This document shows positions 36,869 through 49,000 of a stretch of DNA of 64,000 nucleotides, one piece after another. Position numbers and translations under genes: made by a program. Where the stretch lies: the NCBI RefSeq assembly GCF_040954835.1, contig NC_090711.1:503501-567500 (forward strand), read 5' to 3'. Under the pieces are notes generated by a model. That model was not told the origin of the DNA. It worked only from the letters and a program-made list of their open reading frames with translations, and did not search any database. The stretch comes from Lepisosteus oculatus (taxonomy: Eukaryota > Chordata > Actinopteri > Semionotiformes > Lepisosteidae). Each line of letters begins with the position of its first letter. Within the stretch, counting starts at the first letter, position 1.

Positions 36869-37611
36869 AAGTAACCTGACACCAGGGTTTGGGAAGGCTT
36901 GTTCGGCCGGGCCAGCCGGCGGGACCGCTGGGGTACTAACTAGCCCGCTCTCGGGGGGTGTCAGGAGACTAGGAGAGCAATGTGGGGAGAAGACCGAAGC
37001 GAGGCGTCTGATTTAGGGGAAAAAAGAGCTCGGTGAAGCCCCCTCCCTTTACAAACAACTCGCAACCTAGTTTTCGTTTGAGTGCCTCCAGGGGAGGTGC
37101 AAATTGCCAGAAGGAAAAAAAAAAAGAAAAATCCAGGTCAGAGATGGCTTGTGAAGATAGGCACAGTTTCATTTTTTAAAACAGTTTTTTTTTCCTTCAA
37201 AGCTTTTCAGCACAGTTTTACATACTGTACATTCTGACCACGCAGGGTAAACAAAGTGCCTTGGTCGCCCAACAACCCGAGCCCGAGGAGAGAGAAGAGA
37301 TTGAAAGAAAGAGGCTTTAGCGCCATAGACGAGGAAAATATGGTTACAGGCAAACGCGTTCATCCAAGAGAACACGGCTAAAAATAATAACATAAACACG
37401 ATTTATTTGTAACAAGTAAACAATACAAATCTTGTTTTTGATACTGAAACATTTATAATTAAGATTAGGTGTATTAATGTCGCTGTGTGCACATACAGTA
37501 ATAACGCGCTAGTCAGCTAGTGTATGAATAGAGGCGGTGAAGAAATCACATCCTTAACATATCAGCGACACCTGAAGACAAAAGGCAGAGCTGAATACTT
37601 ACTGGTTTTCT

Positions 37612-37626
37612 CCACTAGGGGGCGAG
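37612..37626 (+). promoter_or_regulatory. CTCF-like motif between ABRA and angiopoietin gene
   Basis: CCACTAGGGGGCGAG is a near-perfect CTCF core motif. It lies in the interval between a muscle gene and a vascular gene, where an insulator would be plausible. Confidence 0.5.
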
Positions 37627-38759
37627 TTTTGACAAATATCCCCCATTCGACGGTCTCAGATCGCAGCACACTCAATCCAAAAAGAAATCTGTTTAATATT
37701 AAACCCAGACCTTAATAATGATAGCAATCGGATACTGTTTTGATCTCCAAGAGACATATGTCACTATATCATGATTGTAAATCAAAATCAGTCACAAGTA
37801 ATTCCAAAGTGTTTCTACACCTTACCTGAGGGTTATTTCTACAGCATAAGTTTATTATGTTTATTAGTTATTATGTTATGTTAATCTGATACACATACTG
37901 GGTTTTGGTTATGTTTAAATTGCTTCATCTACAACCAGTCTGAGCTGTAACCAGTTAGATACACATGAAGTGAAGGGTCTTTGTTTGGAGCTGAGCGTCC
38001 CTCGTCACACATCGCTTGACTTCTGTTGAAGACATTTCTGGCATTTGTTTGTTTTGAACTGTCTGGATAATCAGAACTCCTTGTTTTACCTGGAGGGCTT
38101 CATTCCGCGTGACATTTCACCCCCAGATTGTTTGTAGTTTTTCCACTCCGGTTAAGGAGGGAGTTTTCCCATTCCTGTAGGAGCTTGTGGAGCAGCTCTC
38201 ACACACTCGCCAGCCGCAGGCCGCGCTGTGGCAGTGGCGCCTCGATGTGGTCATCCCCAGCGGGGTCACTGTGTTGCTGGACCCTGGGCACAGTCTTTCT
38301 GAAGAGTGACAGGAGATAGCTGTTGCTTGGCCACATCAGTCAAATCTAATGGTTTTGGGTACCACTGCACCAAAATAGGGTAGAAAACTCAAATAAGCCA
38401 AACCTATGTTCTGTATTGCAGAGCGAGACATCTGTTACAGACATTTATAAGGACTGAGGAAAGGTAGTTTATTGCTCTGAGCAAAATCTGCTTTTTTTTT
38501 TTGTCTTTTCTCGTTTGGCCAGATTGGCAAAAGGCAACAAAGGGAACAAGATTTGTATCTTTATGCTCGTGAATTAAATTAACTAAAGCTCGGAGAGCAT
38601 GAAGTTAGCCACTGATTAGAGCAAGCGCAGTCCTGATAACGACAGCCTCATGAACAAATACTTTCCTAATGTAGGCAGTCTGACTGTTACCATTCAGAAT
38701 AAAAGTAATAAAATTAAAGAGATTTTGGTCAATACTTCTTTTGTTAAATTATCCAATAT

Positions 38760-39086
38760 GGGAAGAAAACTGAAGAATTTGGGACAGTAAGAGTTCTGGA
38801 AAGATGCAATCAATATAACTACTTCCCCAAGCAGGCTATCCCAGGAATAATGACATTTGATCCATAATGCAAAACTGTGACGTTGTCCAAGTTTTTCCTA
38901 GTCAGTGACGATATTCCGATAGCAGATCTTGCTGAAGCCAAGTGTGTTGTAAGAGCTGGTAACACTTTGCCTGACAGCAATGAAATTCAAAAGCAGATGC
39001 AGTTGGCTGGGAGTGAAGCTGATAGTTTCATGGGAGCTGTTGATGTACGATCTTTGATGTGTGAAATTGTGAAAGTATACAAATGA
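38760..39086 (+). pseudogene. Unrecognised decayed coding remnant
   Basis: The stretch 38877-39086 translates without a stop to a protein-like sequence ending EADSFMGAVDVRSLMCEIVKVYK followed by TGA. In the same frame just upstream, after one in-frame TAA, reads a further protein-like run (FGTVRVLERCNQYNYFPKQ). Composition is unlike the random open frames around it, and no splice acceptor is obvious at the join. I do not recognise the family. It could be a processed retrocopy, a transposon fragment or chance. Confidence 0.35.
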
Positions 39087-40329
39087 ATTTTCTATGTACC
39101 TTTTTACAATTGTTTGAACACATCAGCTTTGCAGATGTGCGCTTACGAAGCGACAAATGAACATATAATAGCATTGTATTGCTATACAGTCAATTACACC
39201 TGAAGTATGGAGATGCATATTTGCTGATACACCTCCTTTATTTAAAATAAAAATAATGCAGTTTTAGAATTGGCTTTAGTCATGTTCCCAAGATCAACAG
39301 GGCTTGACTGCATTGCACAATCCAATGTTTTGTTAACTTCTTGAAAGCACATGAGCACCCTTCCAGAATCAAGACACCAAATTTTTGTGTCACCAAAATG
39401 TTTTCAACATTTGGAACTTTTCTAGTACCTGTATTTGACTTGGCTTCTGAGAAGGAATTTAATATAAAGTTTTTTAAACTGTTCTGACTATGAAAGACAA
39501 ATAATTAAAAGCTCTTTATCAAAATCTAGGAAATAAAGCAATATAGACGTTTTTGTATTTTCTTACTTAACACATCCATTTGCATTTCTAGTTATTTGGC
39601 AATTATAATGCATAAGTATGTAATGTTTTTTTTTCTTGTCATAAAGCAGAAATATGTGAAAATTCCATTTTTTTCTGTTCTTTTTCTCTGTACAGAACTG
39701 GAATCCTTGTCTGCCTCAAGCCTGCAAGGGTCATTGATCTGTTTTTCCTCTGTCAGACAATCATAACACACCTACTTCTGCATCCTCATTACACACAACT
39801 GAAGCAATAATGAAGACATATGTTTCTGCATGAGAAAATTATCAACACTTACTTCACAACATTGAATATGTTTCTCTGCGGACTAGGCATAACTCATATT
39901 AATAGGGCAGGCTGGGCCTCTCGTTTATTTTGATTTATTTCCAGAGCGCTCTGGCTGCTGTTCAGGAGCAAACGCAGGGGACTCGGTGTCCTGTGGGTAA
40001 TCCGCCACCCCACGTACGGAGAGCAGCCGTAGACACAGCCCCATTACGGCAAATCTCGTTCTTTTCATTTCTCTTCAACGTGAGCAAATAAAACGCTTTT
40101 TGGTGCTGAGTTTGACGGCTATTTTCAGAATATCAGGAGCGACATGCCGTTCTTGTGTGGTGAGCAGGCAATCGCAAGTGATCACAGTATATGTTGCACT
40201 GGTGTGTCATGGTCAACGAGCTGCCTTTCTGTCACGCTTTCCTCATCTGTTTACAGAGCCCTGCACACAGATCCACACCCTTTCAATGATGTCCAATTAG
40301 GTTGAATTACAAAAGATACACATATTTTT

Positions 40330-41350
40330 GAATATATTTAATCAAAATTTGAAGGGTCAAACTGTTTATGTTTATGGTGAAAGAAGTTAAATGTCAGAAG
40401 AAAAAATGTCGATCGCAGATGTATTGGGCAATGTTTGTGCCCATTCTTGTTTGTACACTTGCCTGAGCTCTGCCCAGCTGGTTGGGGATTGTTGATGGAG
40501 CACAACATTCAAGTCTTGCCACAGATTTTCTATCAGATTCAAGTACTTTGACTGGGCACATCAGCAGTGTTCTTTATCGTCTTGTCAAGCCATTCTGGAA
40601 TAGATTTGGCAATGTCCTTTGGGTTATTGTCCTGATGAATTATACATTTTCATTCCAATTATAGGTCACCCAGCAGCAGATTTTCTCCTATGACTTGCCT
40701 GCACTCCCCTCCCGGTCTTGACAGGCTGATGAGAAGCACTGTGCTGGCACCTCCATGCCTGATGGTGCTGACAGGCTGGTGCACCGTGTTGGGTTTGTGC
40801 CAAATGTAACGCTTTGCACTTAGACCAAAATGTTTCAGTTTTGTCTGGTTGAAATGTAAAAACTTTGCTGTACCACTTAAACGTTTTGCTGCCAAGCCCA
40901 TGTGAGATTTGCCATGGTTTTCCCATACAGGCCAACGTTGTGGAGCGGAGGAGATATTGTGGACTCATGGAGACCCACCCTTCTCACCAAAGTCTTTCAG
41001 ATTCGCCACTGGCCTCATGACAGCGCCTCTCATCAGCTCAGTCTGGAGGGGCAGTATCACCTCCTTATGATCCACTTCACCGCAAAGACCCATCTTCTGA
41101 GCTCTACCTTTCGTAGCTCAAGGGTTTAGTTATTTGAAAGCTCACAGGACGTCATTATTGAATCTTTGCTTGAAATTACCAAATCAACCTCCTCTCATTT
41201 GAAACCTTTCTTATGGTTCTAATTCACAACACAACAGAAGGACCCTACTAAGACAGATGTATTTATTCTGAAAGGATGTGAACAACTATTATTGCAAACA
41301 GACAAAGGCCATTTAACTAATTGTGAGATCTGTCAAAATAATTTTATGCA
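40330..41350 (-). mobile_element. Tc1-like DNA transposon fossil
   Basis: The minus strand encodes broken blocks of Tc1-type transposase. One is 'KHFGLSAKRYIWHKPNTVH...STIRHGGASTVL' (about 40740-40860), the block that normally reads WRKPN...VKHGGGSIMLWG. Another, near 40480-40640, corresponds to the conserved 'QDNDPKH...W...PSQSPDLNPIENLW' region. Stops and frameshifts are frequent and the terminal inverted repeats are not clear. The limits are approximate. It is not expected to be active. Confidence 0.7.
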
Positions 41351-42928
41351 CCTAAACTAACTTACCGGGGATAGACAATAAGGTCTATACATACAGTACA
41401 TAGTATCAGCATAATAGATATTTATTTTTCTTTGTAATCTCTGTTGATATTTAATGTTTTAACCCTTAAAAAGTTCAGTTTGAGCATTAAAGTACTGATT
41501 AAATATTCACCTTAAAATGTGTCCACATCAAAAAATGGATACCACAAAAGGTGGAATTGACTCAATAGAAAATTTATTTTTCAAACAAACTAAAAAAAAA
41601 GAATGCAACACTAGCAAAGAAAGTGGTTAAACTACAGTTAACTTTTTTGTTAGCATTTTTCATTTATATCAGTTTTTATTTATGTTTTGTGAATGCTGCC
41701 ATTTTATGCTGGTTTTGATCATTCATAAAGTGCAGTGATGTAATGAAAAGCAACTAATAAACTATTTGCTCTCTACACATACATTTGTTCAATCACATAT
41801 TTAATATTTAAACAAAATCAAATTCACAGAATGTAGCTTTTAAGAACTGTGAGTCTGCAGCAGAAGGTGGCAACGCTGTCCTAGATCTGTTTAACAACCA
41901 TTCCTTTGTGTTTCCATTTTTGGTCTTAAAAAAGAAGAGCTCCAGTTTTTAGACAGTACATTGAAAGAAACTAAATATTCAATCACATAAGAGGGCTATA
42001 AACTCAATATGCACTGCGCATTGTTTTGAAAAAAGAACGAGACAAGTGGTAAATATTTCAGAAGGGTTTGTAGAGACTACTTGTGTGTATTCATCCATTC
42101 CATGCTATATAATGTTGTGCAAAGTCATTTAACCTGAATTGCAAAGATGAAAGTAAAAAACACATTTACTGTTTTTCTTTATGTTACATAAATTCTGTTG
42201 GTGAAAAGTGAATATTCCTGTCCTACATTACAATATTCTGCAGTGATACAGGGTCTGCAATGCTTGACCAAGTACAGGTCAGGTCACATTCTGGAGACCC
42301 CAGATACCAGCCAGGCAAATGAATGCTGTGCACAGATACAGTAGCGAAATCCAGACAAAGTGCCAAAAACATGCTGTCAGTGCTGGGTTACACCTTTTGA
42401 AACAAAGAAAGGACATGCATATCTCACTATATTTAGAGATCTTCAAAAATAAAATAAAATCATTTAAAAAAGTCCCATGATTCTGTAGAACTATTATGAC
42501 TACAGAATGGAAGTGTACTGTACAAAAGATAGAGCTCATTCATGAGTCTCCATAGAGTACCGTCAAGCCAGTGCCGGAAAATAAACTGAACCGCCATGGA
42601 GAGTCTTTGTTAATTCCCATGTATCACAAAAGCCCTGGGCCGGCGGTGTGTCTCTGTTCTTGTCTGATGCTACTACATCACAGGCTGAGCACGTGAGACG
42701 CTCTTGGCGAGTTTTGTACTCATATACAATCAGTGTTCGAATGAACTGGACCCGCAGTCAGGGTTCTGCAGCTGTGAAGTGGCTCGGGCTGGGGGCACAG
42801 GAGTGGCGCTGGGCAGCTCTCCTGGTTCCACCCCAGTTCCTGCCTGCGGCCTCCAGGACCTGCCGAGCACCGAGCGAGACCGACTGGCGCCGCCGCGGAG
42901 TGTGACGGCCGCTTGCGCCGCCTCCTGT

Positions 42929-43089
42929 TCAGAAGTCGGCGGGCCGCACCATCATGGCAGTGGAGCGCAGGGAGTAGCTGGGCCCGCGGAAGTGGTGCCA
43001 CTTGATGCCGTTCAGCTTTCTGATGTTGTGCCCGGCTGGGTAGTACATGCCATTGAGATTGGAGAGCCCGCAGGCGTCAAACCACCAGC
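42929..43089 (-). CDS. angpt4: Angiopoietin exon 9 (C-terminal P domain)
   Basis: Encodes [20 protein letters not shown] through MMVRPADF and a TGA stop. It is the receptor-binding end of the fibrinogen domain. The loop that reads TAG in ANGPT1 and PQR in ANGPT2 reads PAG here. Acceptor ctctgtttcag, entering in phase 1. Confidence 0.95.
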
Positions 43090-46000
43090 CTGAAACAGAG
43101 CACCAGGGCGGGAGACATTAGTTCCAGGACACGTCCTCTCGGCTCCATTAACATCCCAACTGCACACCAGAGGCTGCGTGGAAGCATGGCTGGTTCTGTG
43201 ACAAAGTGCACAGGGCACACCGGAGGGCGGCGGCTGCGCACTCTGTTACATGTGTTTTCTAATCTGGAGCTGGTGAGGACAGAGGCCTGTCAGAGCTCTG
43301 CTGTGAAGGTCAGACACAAGGCTGACATATTAGACTAAAGAGAAACCCAAACGCTCAATAAGCACTCATCTTGAACAGTGAATGAATGCAGTTCCTAACA
43401 CTTTACTCATGAAACTAAGCTCTGGAACATTTCGTGAAATGTGCTCCGAGGCCTCAGAGAAGCAAGGCTACGGGACTGTGACTGACAGGACAGAACGGTG
43501 GAGTCACTGTGCTGTATTTCTCCATGTGGTTGGTCCAGTTATGCTTCCACGAGATTCACCCTTTATCCACCTTGAGTTCAGCGGCCAGGCCCTGGATATC
43601 CGGCACCCTAGCTGCCCTGAAACTGCTCTTCTCTGAAACAAGGGCGAGGGGATTCTCCCTTGTGGCCACAGTGGCTCTCTGCTTCTTCCTGGGGAAAAGT
43701 TCCTTGTTCGCCGTATGAACCTACTGTGCTTACAAGTGCTACGGCATTAAAAGCAAGGATGTCTTTCGTGCACTAAAAATATTTAATAGCTTATATATTT
43801 TCAAAGCACCCAGTAATCACACTGCAAGAACCTCCCCTCCCCATAACAGAGATACCATATAATTCATCACTGATTATTTTAATACCCTTTTACTCGGCTG
43901 TTGTTTAACTTGGATGAAACAAGTTGAGTATTATTTTTCTTTTTTCGCTTTAAGAGTTTTGATTATGAGTTACTATGCAAACACCGCAAATCCTTCAAAA
44001 GGGTTCCAGCTGTGTGAGAGCAATTAACTGCAGCAACTTTCAAAAGCTATCAGAAATCAGAATATTAAAAACCTATTAATCCCAAGGTTGACAGTGGGTC
44101 AGTTATGTTACTCCTTCTGCTGAAGAGTAAATATTCTTGATTGTAGATCCCTTGAAAGGCAATAAAGTAATTAGAAAGTTGGATTCCTGGTATGTTTTAC
44201 ATAACTACTAGACAAGGGATGTTTGCGGGAGATCATAGCTTTGTAGTAATTCTTCTAGAGTCATCTTCTTAATACTGTGCAAAACATATTCTTTCTGTCA
44301 AGGGATCATGCCCTAACGTTTAGACTTTATTCCTGAATTACTCTAAATCTCCTGTGTGCAGACCGAAAAACATTGTATAATGCTAACAATTTTTACATTA
44401 TGTAATTAAGAAGATTGGGCAGCAACTCTTTTCTTATTAAAAAGTAATATTTTGGATGGTTATCTGCGGTACATATTGTTTTAGATTTCCCCCAGAATAT
44501 TAAACATGACTGCTGCATTTTAAGCTGGACGTACAGAACAAATCATTTTAAAAAAACATCATAGATGTTTACAGTTAATATTGCTATTCTGAAAATAGTG
44601 TTTTAAAATATTAAATCTCAATCTACATCTTAGCAGAATGTATCAGTCACGCTGTCCGTATGCAGTTTACAAGGGCACCTTGGCACACAGCTGCCCACAG
44701 AGCAGCGCTGCACACTGCTAGAGTTTGCTCTGCACGCCCATCGCACGCCCCTGAAGGAGCTGGCGAGACGGCAATCTGCCGAGAGAAAATGTCAAACCAC
44801 TCAAAGCTGCTCTTCCCAGCATCGCATAGCACAACCATCCGATTTCCTGACTCTGCTCAAGCCTGCTTTTTATGCTATAGGAGCTTCTGAGTGCATATTC
44901 ATCAGAGGCAGCACAGGATTCTTGTTTCTGTTTATTGATCCATCTATTTCTCTCTGTCTTTCTATGAAGTAAAGCATGCTCTTGCTTCATGGGTTTATCT
45001 TTAACATTTCATATCAATGAGTTTGTACAACAATTCCTAACTGGTGCATCTTACTGCACTGCTGCTCTGTATAGGGTCTTGCATTGAAGGCATCAGTGCT
45101 GGAGCTGTGAGGAGGAAGATACTGTAAAGAACTGCTCCAGGTGCACTACAAGAGCACAGTTCACTGTAGTGAGCGCAGGTGGAGGTGCTTATGGACCTGG
45201 ACCAGGGGACACGGTTGTACTTGTGCCTTCTCGTGTTCCCCAGTTTCCTGCTTCACCTCCTTGCCCTGTGCTCCTCTGTGATTCCAACATGCTTAAAGAG
45301 CCTCTCACCGCCGGTCAGCATAACAGCACACTTGCACAGGCAGTTATCGTTGTCCGAGTCTCGTGTGCTGAAGCTGGTGCTGTGGGCCCCCAGGCTGCTG
45401 TGCTGTCCTGCTGTCCCGCTGTATCCCTTCAGAAAGAGCCTGGGAAACACAGAGAGCAGTGCGGTGAGCCCCCCAATTTCGACTCCCCCTTTACCGCAGC
45501 GCTGCCTGGCGGGGCGCCCCGCTGCTCCTGCACAATTCCGAGCACTGCGCAGACAGACATGTGGCCATGAACAATAGCCAACTCCAACGCAAGTTTTTTC
45601 CCATTCGTTTTTTTTTTTAAAACAGAGACACAATTACTGCATTGTTTCTTTTATGTAATTGTCACGGAACGTATTAGAAAAGGGTGGTAATTACTGTAAC
45701 TGTCGTAAGGAGCTGTGTGTGGTAAATCGGAAGGAGCCCTGTCATATACTCTCCATCCCTGATCCAGAACATGTGCCCAGTGTATTTAAAAATAAAAAAA
45801 TACGTGCTAATAATATCTAGCTTTCAATATCTAAATTTGTCAGCCACCTCCACTCCACCTGCAATCCCCGGTTACATTTCATGTGCATGATTGAGCACAA
45901 ATTACATGACAGAAATAGAGTCTACAGTTACACAGCACATACAGCTCCACAGAGCCGTCTTCTGCAGCACTACAGATCAGAGCAGGAGGTCAGCTGTCCC

Positions 46001-49000
46001 CTACAGTATGAAGACTCCCTGCAGGCAAGATGTTTCTCTTTCTCTGCTGGGTTGTTTTTTCACCTTCAGATTTAAACCATAGGTGTCCTTTTAAAGAGAG
46101 TTTCATATGTGTGTCATTAAAGAAAAACAGGCAAAGAAGAAATGCAACAGTCAGTTTCTAGAGAACACTCAAAAGAACCTTTTTAATGTTTCCATTTGGA
46201 AACTGTCGGCAGGGGGCTCACTACCTAACTGACCATAAAAGATCACAGAACATTTCGTTCTTTCACTTGTTAATATGCTCACATGCTTCAGTGGGTTTTT
46301 AATAATGTGTATTATGTGGACTCACATATATATATACATTTATAGAATGTATACATTTATAGTAATAATTTTTTTGAATTTTCTAATTCAACATTATTTA
46401 AGAATCAGAACTGTAAGCAGAACATTTTTTATGAGACTAGATGCTGCTTTATTTGTTGACCTCCCTTAAATTCCACCCGCAGTCTATTCAGAATCTCCCA
46501 AATCTCAAAAACACCTGGGTATATTTGGTTAGCTACTGAACCCTGTAACAGTCATGCAAATTACAGCTATTTTTACCTGAGGCTGTAGAGTAATCCTTCG
46601 ACTGGGCAAAAAGCCTGGTTTTCATAAACCTGATTTAATGATTGAGCAATTGAAATTCAAGACAAGAATACAGAGGAAAAAGTGAATTACAATGGTAATA
46701 AATCCTGGTTTCTCAGATTAACAAGCTCAAAAGTACTGTATGCTCACATTTTTTATAATTGCTATAGATTTAAAATGCATTTCTATAAATACATTTCTAA
46801 TTATATGGAATCAGAGTGTTATCATACAAACCTACCTATTATATAGGATTCAATTATTTCAAGCAATACAAGTAAAATGTTTAAATATGATATTCATAAT
46901 TGTTTTTTATTTATTTTTTAAATGCTTAAAAAAATGCAATAAACTTCCAGTTTCCACTGAAACATGGACAAATGGATGAAATGAAAACTTTTCAATGAAG
47001 ATATTTTTTCTTAATCCCTGGGAGGCAAAGATTCTTTGGCTTGTAGCTGCTCAAGGTTTTACAGAGCACAGAGTGTCCAGAGCTCTCCTATAATTTTTAT
47101 GGAAAAGATGTTTTCAATTATGCCACACAAAGTTTGTTTGATTTTTGATCGATGCTCTTTGTCTGGTGTGTTTGGCAACTGTGCACTGATCTCTTACTTG
47201 GAGAGGGGGCATTAAGAGCCACCTTGGGAACCCAGCTCTGCCAGAGCAAGAGCTCATAAACATTGCGGTGAACCGGAAAGAGAAACAATGTGACCCGCCA
47301 CCCTTTGCAGAAGGCACATCAGTAGATGAATTGCACACATATTTACGCGTTACCAGCTCTTTACAAAGCCCTCACAAGCTGACGCAAAATAAGTCCAAAA
47401 CAAAGGGCTCAGATTTCCTCTATTATTTGCATTAACTGGTAATTTTAGCCTTTTCATTGTTAGTCACACTCTGCTGCTCACACAGTAACCTGGCAAAAAC
47501 GTGCACTCATGCAATGGCAAGAAATCTCTCCCAGTTGCACGAACTGAGGGTCATGCTTCCTGGAGCTGACGGAATATCTGCTGAGCAGGGCTGGACTGGA
47601 AGGTGCCCAGTGTAGCTGCTGAGCAGGGTTTGGTTGGAAGGAGCCCCAGTGTTGCTGAAGCACAAGAACTGCTGCGGGCCTTGCTGAAATGAACTATTGC
47701 ATACCTGTAGTGCTGCTTCTCGCTGCCCAGCTGAAACCTCTCATATTGAGAATACGGCTCGTTTCCCTCCCAGTCAAGCAGCCCAATCCGCAGGGAGTAG
47801 GAGCCCTGGTTCGTTAGGAGGTGCACTGCCTCGTTACCCAGCCAGTACTCCCCTGAGAGATCGCCGAAGCCCTGCGGGTGAAAAAAAGGTACCTGTAGCA
47901 GTCCCTAGCCAACACCCAAGTCAGAGTAGAATGTGTAGAGAGAAATAAATGCCAGTTAATGACAAGGAATGCCTGACAAGTAGAAAGCTTTGAGTGAATT
48001 GCTGCTGGCAATACATACAGTACTTCATCCTAGCAAAGACATCTAAGGCCTTTGCACAACAATGTAGATGAAACACAATTATGTTATATTTTAATAATAT
48101 TTGTCTGTGTTACTCTGTATAATCACTCCAGAGCTGCGGAGTATAAAGAATGTCAAAACAGTTTGGAATTTCCAGAGAGATGCCATTGCAATTTTTACCC
48201 CTGCTCTGATGTCACTAGTGTAACGATGGCTGGGTTGTGATGAAAGGATCCAATGCAGATGCAGGATTCCTGGGGCGGTGAGTAGGTGGACAGAGCTATC
48301 CAGGAGCTGGGTCGTAATCCGGAGGCGAAAGGTAGGTCAAGATCAGTAAACAGCACTGGTGGCGAACAATCCAAAACGAGAGACAGATACGTGGTCGGGA
48401 CAAGAGCAACAGGGTCGATACCAAAATATAATCACAGGTAGTAAACCATCCACGGGGCAAGGCAAGAAACGTAGTCCGAAGGCAAAACGATGAGGTCAGA
48501 GAATCCAGAAGGCAAAGTGCAAGAAACGCTAGGTAGAGCCACAAGTAGGGAACTCAATACCGAGCATTGATATGCGAGTAAGAGCGGCTTAAATAATGCA
48601 GCCTGCCGCACGGTAAGACGTCTGAAGAGAATTAACACGTGCGGCGGCGTTTGTAATTATCCCCCACCTGCTGGGACTGATTAGACCTCTTCGGAGCTGG
48701 TCTGGGCTGGTTAGTGGTTGTTACAGTACCCCCCCCTTCACGGGCGGCTCCCGACGCCCGAGATGGTCGCTGGGGAAAATTGCGATGAAAGTCAGTGATG
48801 AGCGCTGGATCGAGAATATCCCTTTCTGGAACCCAAGATCTGTCCTCTGGTCCATACCCTTCCCAATCCACAAGATACTGCAAAGTATTACGGTGCCATC
48901 TCGAGTCCAGGATCTTATTAACAATATACGCCGGACGCCCCTGAACAGTACGAGGAGGTGGAGGACGAGCAGGAGGGGCCACCAGGGGTGAACGGTGAAA

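Larger units (their letters stand above)
32540..42928. other. Intergenic region between ABRA and the angiopoietin gene
   Basis: No intact gene is recognised. It holds two SINE-like pieces (about 33080-33260 and 35540-35700), an RFX-like X-box (36855-36868), a GC-rich block (36895-36965), a CTCF-like motif (37612-37626), an unrecognised decayed coding remnant (about 38760-39086) and a Tc1-like fossil (about 40330-41350). The 3' UTR of the angiopoietin gene probably occupies part of 41600-42928; minus-strand AATAAA words occur at 41675-41680 and nearby. Confidence 0.6.

Noticed and set aside
48296-48638. 82- and 68-codon open frames in each LTR
   Set aside because: Identical pairs in both LTRs simply because the LTRs are identical; no protein family is recognised.
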